Source: Cytobacillus firmus (GTDB taxonomy: Bacteria; Bacillota; Bacilli; Bacillales; Cytobacillaceae). From it: a stretch of DNA of 64,000 nt. Below, piece after piece: positions 28,037 through 35,553 of the stretch. The stretch covers positions 1-64,000 of the forward strand of contig NZ_JAMBOJ010000016.1 in NCBI RefSeq assembly GCF_023715565.1, read 5' to 3'. How positions within the stretch are numbered: position 1 is the stretch's first letter; every line of letters begins with the position of its first letter. The position numbers and the translations under genes are program-made. A model generated the notes under the pieces. The model was not told where the DNA came from and did no database searches. It saw only the letters and a program-made list of their open reading frames with translations.

Positions 28037-28606
28037 ATGTTTGGCCGAGTAATGAATAGAACGAGCCATATACAGCCATACGGCCATTTAAATCAAAATG
28101 TATACTTTGATCCATTTTATATGGGGACCAATGGCCAATATTATATGAGGCAGCAGCCATTGCAGAATTATAACCAAGCTGCCGAACAGTATAATCCTTA
28201 TTTTTCGCCTTTTAATATGGAATACCAACAGCCGCAGCAAATGACAGGAATGCCGCAGAGTTTTCCGCACCAGCCCTATCCGCAGCAAAATTTTGATCCC
28301 GGATATTACTCACATACAGGATCAAAAAATGCAGGTATTTTTCAGAATCCGCTAGAATCTGAAGATTATTATGGAAATCAGCCAAGCAAGCCAGCAGCTC
28401 CGCAAATGCCATACATGAATCCATATCCAAAGCAATCCTTCATTCCAAAACAGCCATCTGGCGTGCAAAGCATTATGAATTCATTTAAATCCCAGGATGG
28501 ATCACTGGATCTCAATAAAATGGTGGACACAGCAGGCCAGATGATGTCTGCAGTCACGCAGGTATCATCCATGGTTAAAGGGATTGGCGGAATATTTAAA
28601 GCTTAA
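28037..28606 (+). CDS. yppG: YppG-like Gln/Pro/Tyr-rich protein
   Basis: A 189-residue protein. Residues about 15-145 are low complexity, rich in Gln, Pro, Tyr, Asn and Met (PYPQQNFDPGYYS, QPQQMTGMPQ), as in coat-like proteins. Residues about 148-189 form a conserved helical tail, FKSQDGSLDLNKMVDTAGQMM followed by SSMVKGIGGIFKA, typical of YppG. ATG 28037 lies nine bases after GGGGAGGA. A spore-surface role is plausible from composition only. Confidence 0.78.
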   Translation: MFGRVMNRTSHIQPYGHLNQNVYFDPFYMGTNGQYYMRQQPLQNYNQAAEQYNPYFSPFNMEYQQPQQMTGMPQSFPHQPYPQQNFDPGYYSHTGSKNAGIFQNPLESEDYYGNQPSKPAAPQMPYMNPYPKQSFIPKQPSGVQSIMNSFKSQDGSLDLNKMVDTAGQMMSAVTQVSSMVKGIGGIFKA

Positions 28607-28614
28607 AGGATCAT

Positions 28615-28636
28615 GGCCGCACAGGCCTTTTTTTTA
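28615..28636 (+). terminator. Terminator after yppG
   Basis: GGCC (28615-28618), loop GCACA, GGCC (28624-28627), then eight T residues. Confidence 0.8.
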
Positions 28637-28812
28637 TGGTTTAAAAAAATCAGACTTGAAAAAAGATTAAATATATTTAAAAATAGAATAGCCGGTCTAT
28701 TTTTAAAGGTATATAGGGAATATTATCTATGAGAATTTAGTTGTATGATTGACAAAATTTAGATAAAAGTGAAAAAATAAAAAATGACTCTTAGTCATAA
28801 AGGGGGGGTAAT

Positions 28813-29676
28813 ATGGTTCGTGCTGTCCAGCAAATTTTTATTATATTTGTATTAATTTTAGTTCTAGCAGCTCTGCCAAAAATTATATCTGTTGATCCAT
28901 TGAGCGGGAGTCTGCAATGGAGCTTCGAAAGTCTGCCGCATATTTATGGAGATTTTATTTCTGAAATAAGCAAGGGCAGCCTTGGTACCTATGAGCTTGG
29001 GATGCAGACACGTCCTATAGCCGGGGACATTGCTGATAACTTTTTTACCAGTCTCCTGATCGTATTGATTGCTGTAAATGCATCCTTAATTATAAGTCTA
29101 ATTTTCGGGGTATTTATCAGCCGCTTCAGGCTTACTAAGCTTTTTGGGGCATTCATGAATATTCTTGCGGCCATACCTGACTTTATCATCATAGTGATGT
29201 CTATGATTCTTGCCGTTAAAATATATAAAATGACCGGTATCAGAGTGATTTCACTCAGGCCGGATGGAGGAGCCCTTAACACCTGGTTTCCCACAGTGCT
29301 TGCAGCGATTGCCCCGACACTATATTTATTTAAGCTCGTGTCGGTCAAATATTATCAGACAAGCGGGGAGGACTACATTAAGACTGCAGTTGCTAAAGGA
29401 ATGGGCTTAAATTACATAAACTTTCAGCATGTCTTCAAAAATTTAGAGCCATTTATCAAATCTGAACTTGTCAAAGTGATTTCCCTGGCTATTGGAAATC
29501 TCTTTATTATTGAACATATTATGAATGTTTCCGGCATAACAAAATTCATTTTTCAGAGCAGCGGAGTTCAGCCGATTGCAATCGGCTTGTTTGCAATGCT
29601 TCTGATTTCTTTAATTGTCTATATTTCTAATAGACTCATATTCTATCTGTTTAAACGGGGTTTTATCTATGAATAA
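28813..29676 (+). CDS. Peptide/nickel-type ABC transporter permease (DppB/OppB-like)
   Basis: A 287-residue permease with about six membrane helices. The coupling (EAA) loop is EDYIKTAVAKGMGLNYINFQHV near residues 190-211, and AAIPDFIIIVMSM marks the central helix. The first periplasmic loop (GSLGTY) is characteristic of OppB-type subunits, which transport oligopeptides. AAGGGGGG precedes the ATG. The stop overlaps the start of the next gene by eight bases, so the two subunits are translated together. No substrate-binding protein or ATPase is nearby. Confidence 0.85.
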   Translation: MVRAVQQIFIIFVLILVLAALPKIISVDPLSGSLQWSFESLPHIYGDFISEISKGSLGTYELGMQTRPIAGDIADNFFTSLLIVLIAVNASLIISLIFGVFISRFRLTKLFGAFMNILAAIPDFIIIVMSMILAVKIYKMTGIRVISLRPDGGALNTWFPTVLAAIAPTLYLFKLVSVKYYQTSGEDYIKTAVAKGMGLNYINFQHVFKNLEPFIKSELVKVISLAIGNLFIIEHIMNVSGITKFIFQSSGVQPIAIGLFAMLLISLIVYISNRLIFYLFKRGFIYE

Positions 29677-32077
29677 GCTGATAAAAATAAATTACTCCTT
29701 AATTATCGGAACTGTTATGGTTACCGGCTTGCTTTTTCTTAGCATATTCGGGCCTATTCTGGCACCGCATTCATTAACATCGGTTTTAGAAACACAATAT
29801 ACAAACGGGAAGGTTCTGGCACCGCCAATGGAGCCTTTTGAATCCTCTTCCTATCCGCTGGGCACCGATAAATGGGGTTATGATATCTTATCCATGATTT
29901 TATATGGATTAAGGTACACTGTTTTTATTGCAGCTGCTGTGACTGTTATAAAAATGGCATTTGGAACAATTATCGGTTTGTATGCGGGCACCTTGAAAAG
30001 GACGCCAGGCTGGCTGATTGCTTTCGAAAATGCATGGAGCTATGTACCTCTGTTTCTTATCCTGTATTTTTTCCTTGCCCCAATAAGCTTCAACAGTACT
30101 CTTAAGCAAAATGTGTTAATTGTTTATTTTATTGTCATTGCGTCAGTCATCAGCATTCCAAGCATTGTATCTTCTGTAAGGCTTAAAACCGCACAGTTAT
30201 ATAAGTCTGTTTATGTTGAAGCTGCAAAAGCCCTGGGGGCCGGAAAACACCGTCTGATCTGGAAGCATGTTTTTCCTCAGTTAAAGGAAACGTTCCTGGT
30301 AATGTTTATACTTGAAATTGTGTACGTAATCGCCCTTATGGGCCAGCTGGCACTAATAAATATATTTGTCGGCGGAACCATTATGAGATATGACCCCATC
30401 ATCTTCCTTTCAGCAACAAAGGAACTGGCGGGATTGGTTGGTCAAGCAAGATTAAATATTTATGGCAGCACCCATATATTAATTGCACCATTAGCGGTCC
30501 TTTTACTTGCAACTGTGTCTTTCAGTCTGCTGGCAAATGGACTGAAGAACCGTTTTCAATCAAACTATCAGCGTACTCCCTGGATTAAGACTGGGCATGA
30601 GCCATTAATAAGGCCCTCCAGAAAACAATATGGCCGAAAAAAGAAATTCTGGTCATTATCCGGCCCTAAAGCCGGCTTTGCTGCATTAGTGATTGCTTTT
30701 GCAGGTGCAGGTGTCTATGCTGTGGCTGCAAAGAATTCAAATACAGGCGTCCAAAGCGGCAGCAAGGCGGATTATAAAATTGATCTGGAAATGAACGCTG
30801 AAGGCTATTTTACTGCTAATGCAAATATTCAGTTGAAAAACAAATCAGATAATAACTGGAATGAGCTTATCTTTTATTTCATTCCGAATGTTTTTAAAGA
30901 GGGACATTCATTTGATTCTGTTGAAGGATCGTCTGAAGCGAAGATCGAAAAAGTGACAGTGAATGGGCAAAAAGCTTCTTTTAAGCTGGATGGTGATACG
31001 CTGACAATAAACTTAAAACCGGAAATGAAAGATAAAAGCAGACATAAGGTGGAGATCCAATATGGATTTACAGTACCAGAGGGAGGCAGCCGTTTTTCAA
31101 AAGCAGGCACAAATTATTATCTTGCTCAATGGTACCCAATGGCTGCAGTCTATCAAAAAGGCAAATGGAACAAAGAGCCTTATATGGAGGGGCTGGAAAC
31201 ATTTCATACAGGCTTCTCTGATTTCAAAGTTTCCTATAAGCTGCCTGAAGGGTATTCCCTGGCTTCTACAGCAGAAATAGATCCGGCAAAAGGAAAAAAT
31301 GAGGGGACAGTTAAAGCTAAAAAGGTCAGGGATTTCTTCATTGCAGTCATGAAGGATATGAAAGTGTATGAAACGGAAGCGCAAGACGGTGTGAAGGTCA
31401 GACTATTTTCAAAAGGGAATCATGACAAAAACCCGGAAGCATCGTTAACACTGGCTAAAAAAGCACTATCTTTCTATCAGAATAAAATTGGAGATTACCC
31501 GCATGAGCAGCTTGATATTGTTTTGGATGAAGGGCAATTCATGGAATATCCCGGTATAGTCACTATAAATCCTTATATTGATGATAAAAGGTTTTATGAT
31601 ATTTCTATTGTCCATGAAATTGCTCATCAGTATTTTTATGGAGCAGTAGCCAATGACCCATACAACAATGCGTGGATTGATGAAGGAATCACTGAATTTG
31701 CCACCTCTATGTATTTCTATGCAGGACAAAATCAAGCTGAACAGCAGGCATTTGGCATCTCCCATTATCGGATGGAGGCAATCGAGGAAGCTGGTTTAGG
31801 CAGGCAATATTCAAATGTGCCGGTTAATGAGGTAAAGCATACAGGATATATTTATGGTCAGCCTGCTCTGGAGATTTTACAAATGATTCAGGAAAAGTAT
31901 ACCTTGAAAGGGGAATCTCCAAAGGATGTGGGGATGCAGTTCCTGTCCGATTACTATCAGAAATTCCGCTATAAAGAGGTCGATACGAAGGAGTTTATAT
32001 CCTTCACAAAGGATTACTTCAGTGTTCCGACAGGCTATTTCAATAATTGGATTGATACATCTAAACTGAACAGTTAA
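29669..32077 (+). CDS. ABC permease (OppC-like) fused to an M1 metallopeptidase
   Basis: An uninterrupted 802-residue protein. Residues about 1-300 are an OppC-type permease with the start motif LGTDKWGYDILSMIL and EAA loop VEAAKALGAGKHRLIW. A basic linker (RKQYGRKKK) and an extra helix at about 335-354 follow. Residues about 365-790 are an M1 (gluzincin) peptidase: MEYPG at 625-629 in place of GAMEN, zinc site H649-E650-x-x-H653, third ligand E672 in WIDEG, and YIYGQPAL with the likely catalytic Tyr. Charge places the peptidase outside the cell. ATG 29669 is eight bases after AAACGGGG. Fusion of these families is unusual. Confidence 0.85.
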   Translation: MNKLIKINYSLIIGTVMVTGLLFLSIFGPILAPHSLTSVLETQYTNGKVLAPPMEPFESSSYPLGTDKWGYDILSMILYGLRYTVFIAAAVTVIKMAFGTIIGLYAGTLKRTPGWLIAFENAWSYVPLFLILYFFLAPISFNSTLKQNVLIVYFIVIASVISIPSIVSSVRLKTAQLYKSVYVEAAKALGAGKHRLIWKHVFPQLKETFLVMFILEIVYVIALMGQLALINIFVGGTIMRYDPIIFLSATKELAGLVGQARLNIYGSTHILIAPLAVLLLATVSFSLLANGLKNRFQSNYQRTPWIKTGHEPLIRPSRKQYGRKKKFWSLSGPKAGFAALVIAFAGAGVYAVAAKNSNTGVQSGSKADYKIDLEMNAEGYFTANANIQLKNKSDNNWNELIFYFIPNVFKEGHSFDSVEGSSEAKIEKVTVNGQKASFKLDGDTLTINLKPEMKDKSRHKVEIQYGFTVPEGGSRFSKAGTNYYLAQWYPMAAVYQKGKWNKEPYMEGLETFHTGFSDFKVSYKLPEGYSLASTAEIDPAKGKNEGTVKAKKVRDFFIAVMKDMKVYETEAQDGVKVRLFSKGNHDKNPEASLTLAKKALSFYQNKIGDYPHEQLDIVLDEGQFMEYPGIVTINPYIDDKRFYDISIVHEIAHQYFYGAVANDPYNNAWIDEGITEFATSMYFYAGQNQAEQQAFGISHYRMEAIEEAGLGRQYSNVPVNEVKHTGYIYGQPALEILQMIQEKYTLKGESPKDVGMQFLSDYYQKFRYKEVDTKEFISFTKDYFSVPTGYFNNWIDTSKLNS

Positions 32078-32095
32078 GCCCAGCTTAGATAACCC

Positions 32096-32135
32096 AAACA
32101 AAAACAAGCAGGCATGATACTGCTTGTTTTTGTTT
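32096..32135. terminator. Bidirectional terminator between permease-peptidase and hsp20
   Basis: AAACAAAAACAAGCAG (32096-32111) pairs with CTGCTTGTTTTTGTTT (32120-32135) around an eight-base loop. It serves the convergent genes. Confidence 0.9.
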
Positions 32136-32164
32136 AACCAGATTCTATAAAAGTGCAGCCAGAA

Positions 32165-32635
32165 TCACTTCTCATCGATCAGGATTCTTTTTCCCTGCTG
32201 CTTAGGTACTGTAATTTGCAAAAGACCATTTTGGTAAACCGCTTTTACTTTCTTTTCATTAACTGGCTGTGGAAGCGGAATTGTCCGGCTGGAACGCTGC
32301 ATGCTTTGCTGCCTGCGGAAAATTTTGTTTTTTTCATCTTCTTCCGTTATTATCTCAGAGGATTTAACTGAAATGGTTATATAATTATCCAGGATATCAA
32401 TCTGTATTTGCTCTTTATTTATTCCCGGAAGTTCCGCACTAATGATGTGTTCCTTTTCAGTTTCAGCAACATCAACATGGAAGGAAGAAGAAGCCGGGAA
32501 GGGATTTTTAAAGAAATCATCCATTGTCTGCAGAAATCCTCTGCCAGGTTTTTCATGGAAAAGCTGATTCATTGATCTCATCAAATCCCCAAATGGTTCG
32601 TTTCGATCCTTTTTCTTTGGATCCTCCATATCCAT
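32165..32635 (-). CDS. Hsp20-family small heat-shock protein
   Basis: A 156-residue chaperone that holds unfolding proteins. A polar N-terminus is followed by the alpha-crystallin domain at about residues 52-145 (VDVAETEKEHIISAELPGINKEQIQIDI, then NGLLQITVPK, the family's A-x-x-x-n-G-v-L signature). The C-terminal IxI-like motif is RILI. GAGAGGGG lies a few bases before the ATG on the minus strand. It sits downstream of the Crp-like regulator on the same strand, but a terminator lies between them. Confidence 0.88.
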   Translation of the reverse strand: MDMEDPKKKDRNEPFGDLMRSMNQLFHEKPGRGFLQTMDDFFKNPFPASSSFHVDVAETEKEHIISAELPGINKEQIQIDILDNYITISVKSSEIITEEDEKNKIFRRQQSMQRSSRTIPLPQPVNEKKVKAVYQNGLLQITVPKQQGKRILIDEK

Positions 32636-32719
32636 CCATCCCCTCTCAAACAGGATTTTTCAACATATCGTATGCCGCCTATTGGGTGGATGTTCCTGTT
32701 GAATAATCAGGAAAAAGAA

Positions 32720-32740
32720 AAAACCGCAAGTTGCGGTTTT
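32720..32740 (-). terminator. Terminator of the Crp/Fnr-family gene
   Basis: AAAACCGC (32720-32727), loop AAGTT, GCGGTTTT (32733-32740). On the minus strand a pyrimidine-T run (complement of 32710-32719) follows. The stop codon touches the stem. Confidence 0.8.
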
Positions 32741-33431
32741 AAAATATTGTCTCTAATAGTTGATCAGGGTTTATGATTAAATGTCCATCCTGGTCTGTTT
32801 CAATTAACATTTCTTTTTTCATTTTGGTTAAAGTCCTGCTGACCGTTTCCCTTGTGGTGCCAATCATATTAGCCAGGTCTTTATTGGTAAAGTCCCCTTT
32901 TAAAACAAAGGTGCCGTTTTCAAGCTTTTTTCCATGCATTTTGGCAAGCCGGATAAGCAATTTAATGATTTGCTCGTAAGTATTGTTTAAAATTTGCGAT
33001 TCCAGGCGCTCCTGCAGATCGACAATCTTCTCGCCAAGGACTTTAAACACCTTAATACATAACTCCGGATTTTCTATAAGCACCTTTTCAAATTGCGAAA
33101 TGGGCACAACTACGAGCTGAGCGTTTTCCAGCACCTCGGAAAAAGCCGGGTACCCGCCTTTTCTAAAGAATCCCACGTGAGGGAACATCTCGCCTTTTGC
33201 CAGGATGGCAACAATCTGTTCTTTACCACTAATATCACTTCTATAAATCTTAACTCTGCCGTTGTTAATAAAATAAACATTATCCAGCGGGTCGTCCTGC
33301 AGAAAAACATGACTTCCTTTTTTCCATTCCCGTGATATGGATATCTCAACTACTTTATCCAGTTCTTCGCTGTTCAGCTCTTTAAAAAGAGAGAACTGGG
33401 AAAGAACTGCCTTAATTTCTTCTGTTTTCAT
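32739..33431 (-). CDS. Crp/Fnr-family transcriptional regulator
   Basis: A 230-residue regulator with an N-terminal cyclic-nucleotide-binding-like beta-roll (residues about 15-120), a dimer helix (about 125-150) and a C-terminal winged HTH with TNKDLANMIGTTRETVSRTLTKM near 180-204. The recognition helix keeps the R-E-xxx-R arrangement of CRP (RETVSR), suiting TGTGA half-sites. The only cysteine is in PELCIK, so the Fe-S cluster of Bacillus Fnr is absent. The ATG follows CAAGAGGTGG. Candidate target sites are at 47644 and 54584. Confidence 0.88.
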   Translation of the reverse strand: MKTEEIKAVLSQFSLFKELNSEELDKVVEISISREWKKGSHVFLQDDPLDNVYFINNGRVKIYRSDISGKEQIVAILAKGEMFPHVGFFRKGGYPAFSEVLENAQLVVVPISQFEKVLIENPELCIKVFKVLGEKIVDLQERLESQILNNTYEQIIKLLIRLAKMHGKKLENGTFVLKGDFTNKDLANMIGTTRETVSRTLTKMKKEMLIETDQDGHLIINPDQLLETIF

Positions 33432-33532
33432 AATCCACCTCTTGCTTCTGTCCTATTAAGCTTATTGTAACAAAAAATATTAATAACGTTTATATTAAGA
33501 AAAGCTTATTTTAATAATCCCTGCTGGGTCAT

Positions 33533-34450
33533 CTAAATATATCGGACCTTCCTGGTGAAAAATGATTTTAATCCCTCTGCGAATATATTAAAAGTTAAGA
33601 TGGCATAGGTCATGGCAAATGCCGAGAAAAAAGGAATCCAAATTGGGCCTCTTATATCCTCAAAGGCTTTCATCATCATCATTGGCCAAGAAATCGAATT
33701 ATTGACCAATTGCCAATCTCCTGTCATGGATTGAACAAAATCCTGCGAAATAAAAATGCCGACAAACCCTAATTGACCAAGCAGAAACATGACTTTTCCA
33801 AGATCAGTAACCATATATACAAGAAGCTTACTATATAAAAGAGGAAGATAGTATATTCTGAAAAGCCTGTATGGTGAAGCTCCGGCAGCAATCCCTCCAT
33901 ATATATACTCTTTAAATGAAATCTGATCAAATTCCAGCTTTATCATTTCGGCAGCACGGGGCATTTCTGCCAGAGCAATAATAAGGAGCAGGAATAAGGG
34001 GCGGTATTCACTCAGTAAAAATGGCGGCAGCATGGCAAGAAGCATGATAATGATGATGGTTGGAATATATGACAGCAGTCCATTCAGCCATTTTAGCAAA
34101 AGGTGTGTACCCAGCCATTTTTTGTGTGCAAGAAAGGAGAGCGGAATGGCCAGTACATAGCGAAGGACAGTTATACAGGCAACAAGCAAAATGGTTTCTT
34201 TTGCTCCCAGGATGATCAGGCTGAGTATATCCCGTCCGCTTTTGTCAGTGCCCAATATGTAATCCTCTGATGGCGGATAAGGCGGTATAACTGGCTTCTT
34301 TTCCTCATTTAGGATGTATGTAATCGTTGTTAGCTCACGGTCAACAAATGGAAGATATGGTCCTGCAAATGTGATTGCCAGCAATAGCAGCAGCAAAAAG
34401 GTTCCTAAGCAAAATAAAGCATGTTTCCTGATCCATAATAAAAATCGCAT
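33533..34450 (-). CDS. Second OppC-like ABC permease
   Basis: A 305-residue permease with about six helices and the signature LGTDKSGRDILSLIILGAKETILL, close in form to the permease half of the 29669 fusion (LGTDKWGYDILSMILYG). The EAA-loop equivalent is near FKEYIYGGIAAGASPYRLFRIYYL. The peptidase extension is absent. ATG 34450 is chosen, six bases after the stop of the upstream permease; ribosome signals (AAGGAAAGGG) lie inside that gene, so coupling is likely. No solute-binding protein or ATPase accompanies it. Confidence 0.82.
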   Translation of the reverse strand: MRFLLWIRKHALFCLGTFLLLLLLAITFAGPYLPFVDRELTTITYILNEEKKPVIPPYPPSEDYILGTDKSGRDILSLIILGAKETILLVACITVLRYVLAIPLSFLAHKKWLGTHLLLKWLNGLLSYIPTIIIIMLLAMLPPFLLSEYRPLFLLLIIALAEMPRAAEMIKLEFDQISFKEYIYGGIAAGASPYRLFRIYYLPLLYSKLLVYMVTDLGKVMFLLGQLGFVGIFISQDFVQSMTGDWQLVNNSISWPMMMMKAFEDIRGPIWIPFFSAFAMTYAILTFNIFAEGLKSFFTRKVRYI

Positions 34451-34455
34451 CTCCC

Positions 34456-35349
34456 TCACACCCTTTCCTTTTGGACGAGCCATAATTTTGCTGTCTGTGA
34501 AAGGATAATAGTTAAAAACATGATGAAGAGGAAGGGAAGCATTAGGGACAGTGCCTTAATTTCATCATTAGATGATATGCTGAATAGAAGTTCCTTGCCT
34601 GCCCCGTTATAGCCTGCCAGCTTTTCAATGATTGGAAGGCTTGATAGGATATAGAGCATCACCAGCTGCGCCTGGTTCATAATGGGGGACCAGCAATTCC
34701 AGAGCATGTGAAGAAGTGCTTTAAAGTGGCCAAGCCCTTTTGCATATGCTGTGCGGACATACTCTTCGCCCATTTCATTTTCAAGAGCAGCCGATGTAAA
34801 ACGGGACATGTGCAAAAATGGAAACAGGGATAATGAAATGAGCGGCAAAAAAAAGCTATACCAATTTTCATGTCCATATAGCTTAAAGTGCGGAAGACCA
34901 TGCTGCATCATCAGAATGAAAAGATACTGTATGGCAATAAACAGAAAAAAATCGGGTATGGAAGAAAACATCCAGGAAAGAAAATTCTGGAGTTTCCCGG
35001 TGAATTTTGTTCTCCGGTAAAATTGGACAGCACCCATTAGTGTGCCAAGAAGCATGCTGACCATGAAAGCAGGCAGAACAATTTTTAAGCTGCGCGCAAC
35101 AAATATTCCAGCTTCATCACTAACTGGGCGTCCGGTGCGGGCTTCCCCTAATCCTTTTTCAGTTAAAATATGGCCTGTGAAATCTTCAATTCTTTCCACA
35201 TACAGTTCAAAGCTGAAGGGGTAATCTGCTTCAATTTGAAAGGCCGATAAAAAGGTTAATTCCTTTTCTCTTGGAAGAAAAAGAATCAGGATAAATCCAA
35301 TAATAATTAACATAAATACACCTGTTGATTTTAAAATGCTTTGCAGCAA
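34456..35349 (-). CDS. Second OppB-like ABC permease
   Basis: A 297-residue permease. One helix at residues 8-26 is followed by an extracytoplasmic loop and five more helices. SSIPDFFLFIAIQYL and EEYVRTAYAKGLGHFKALLHML (EAA loop) parallel the 28813 permease. The start appears to be TTG at 35349, a few bases after GAGGTGAAG on the minus strand. The pair 34456/33533 forms one operon on the minus strand. Confidence 0.82.
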   Translation of the reverse strand: MLQSILKSTGVFMLIIIGFILILFLPREKELTFLSAFQIEADYPFSFELYVERIEDFTGHILTEKGLGEARTGRPVSDEAGIFVARSLKIVLPAFMVSMLLGTLMGAVQFYRRTKFTGKLQNFLSWMFSSIPDFFLFIAIQYLFILMMQHGLPHFKLYGHENWYSFFLPLISLSLFPFLHMSRFTSAALENEMGEEYVRTAYAKGLGHFKALLHMLWNCWSPIMNQAQLVMLYILSSLPIIEKLAGYNGAGKELLFSISSNDEIKALSLMLPFLFIMFLTIILSQTAKLWLVQKERV

Positions 35350-35512
35350 GACTTCACCTCATTTGAGAAAAAATGGATATATTATATTCTCTTATATTTA
35401 GAACTTTCAGTCAATTTTTTCTGTGAATCTGAAAAAAAGAGCAAAGACTTAAAGGCTTAATAGGAATTTTCCATAAAAAGTTAATAGAAATTAAGAGTTT
35501 GCTCTGTTAGAA

Positions 35513-35526
35513 CGAACGTTTATTCG
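35513..35526 (+). promoter_or_regulatory. Putative LexA (DinR) box before mrfA
   Basis: CGAACGTTTATTCG differs by one base from the Gram-positive SOS box CGAAC-N4-GTTCG. It lies 28 bases before the mrfA start codon, where bound LexA would block transcription. Confidence 0.55.
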
Positions 35527-35553
35527 ATAGAATAGAAACATGAGGTGAAATAG

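Noticed and set aside
28748-28753. TTGACA as the -35 of the permease-peptidase operon
   Set aside because: No acceptable -10 lies 16-18 bases downstream.
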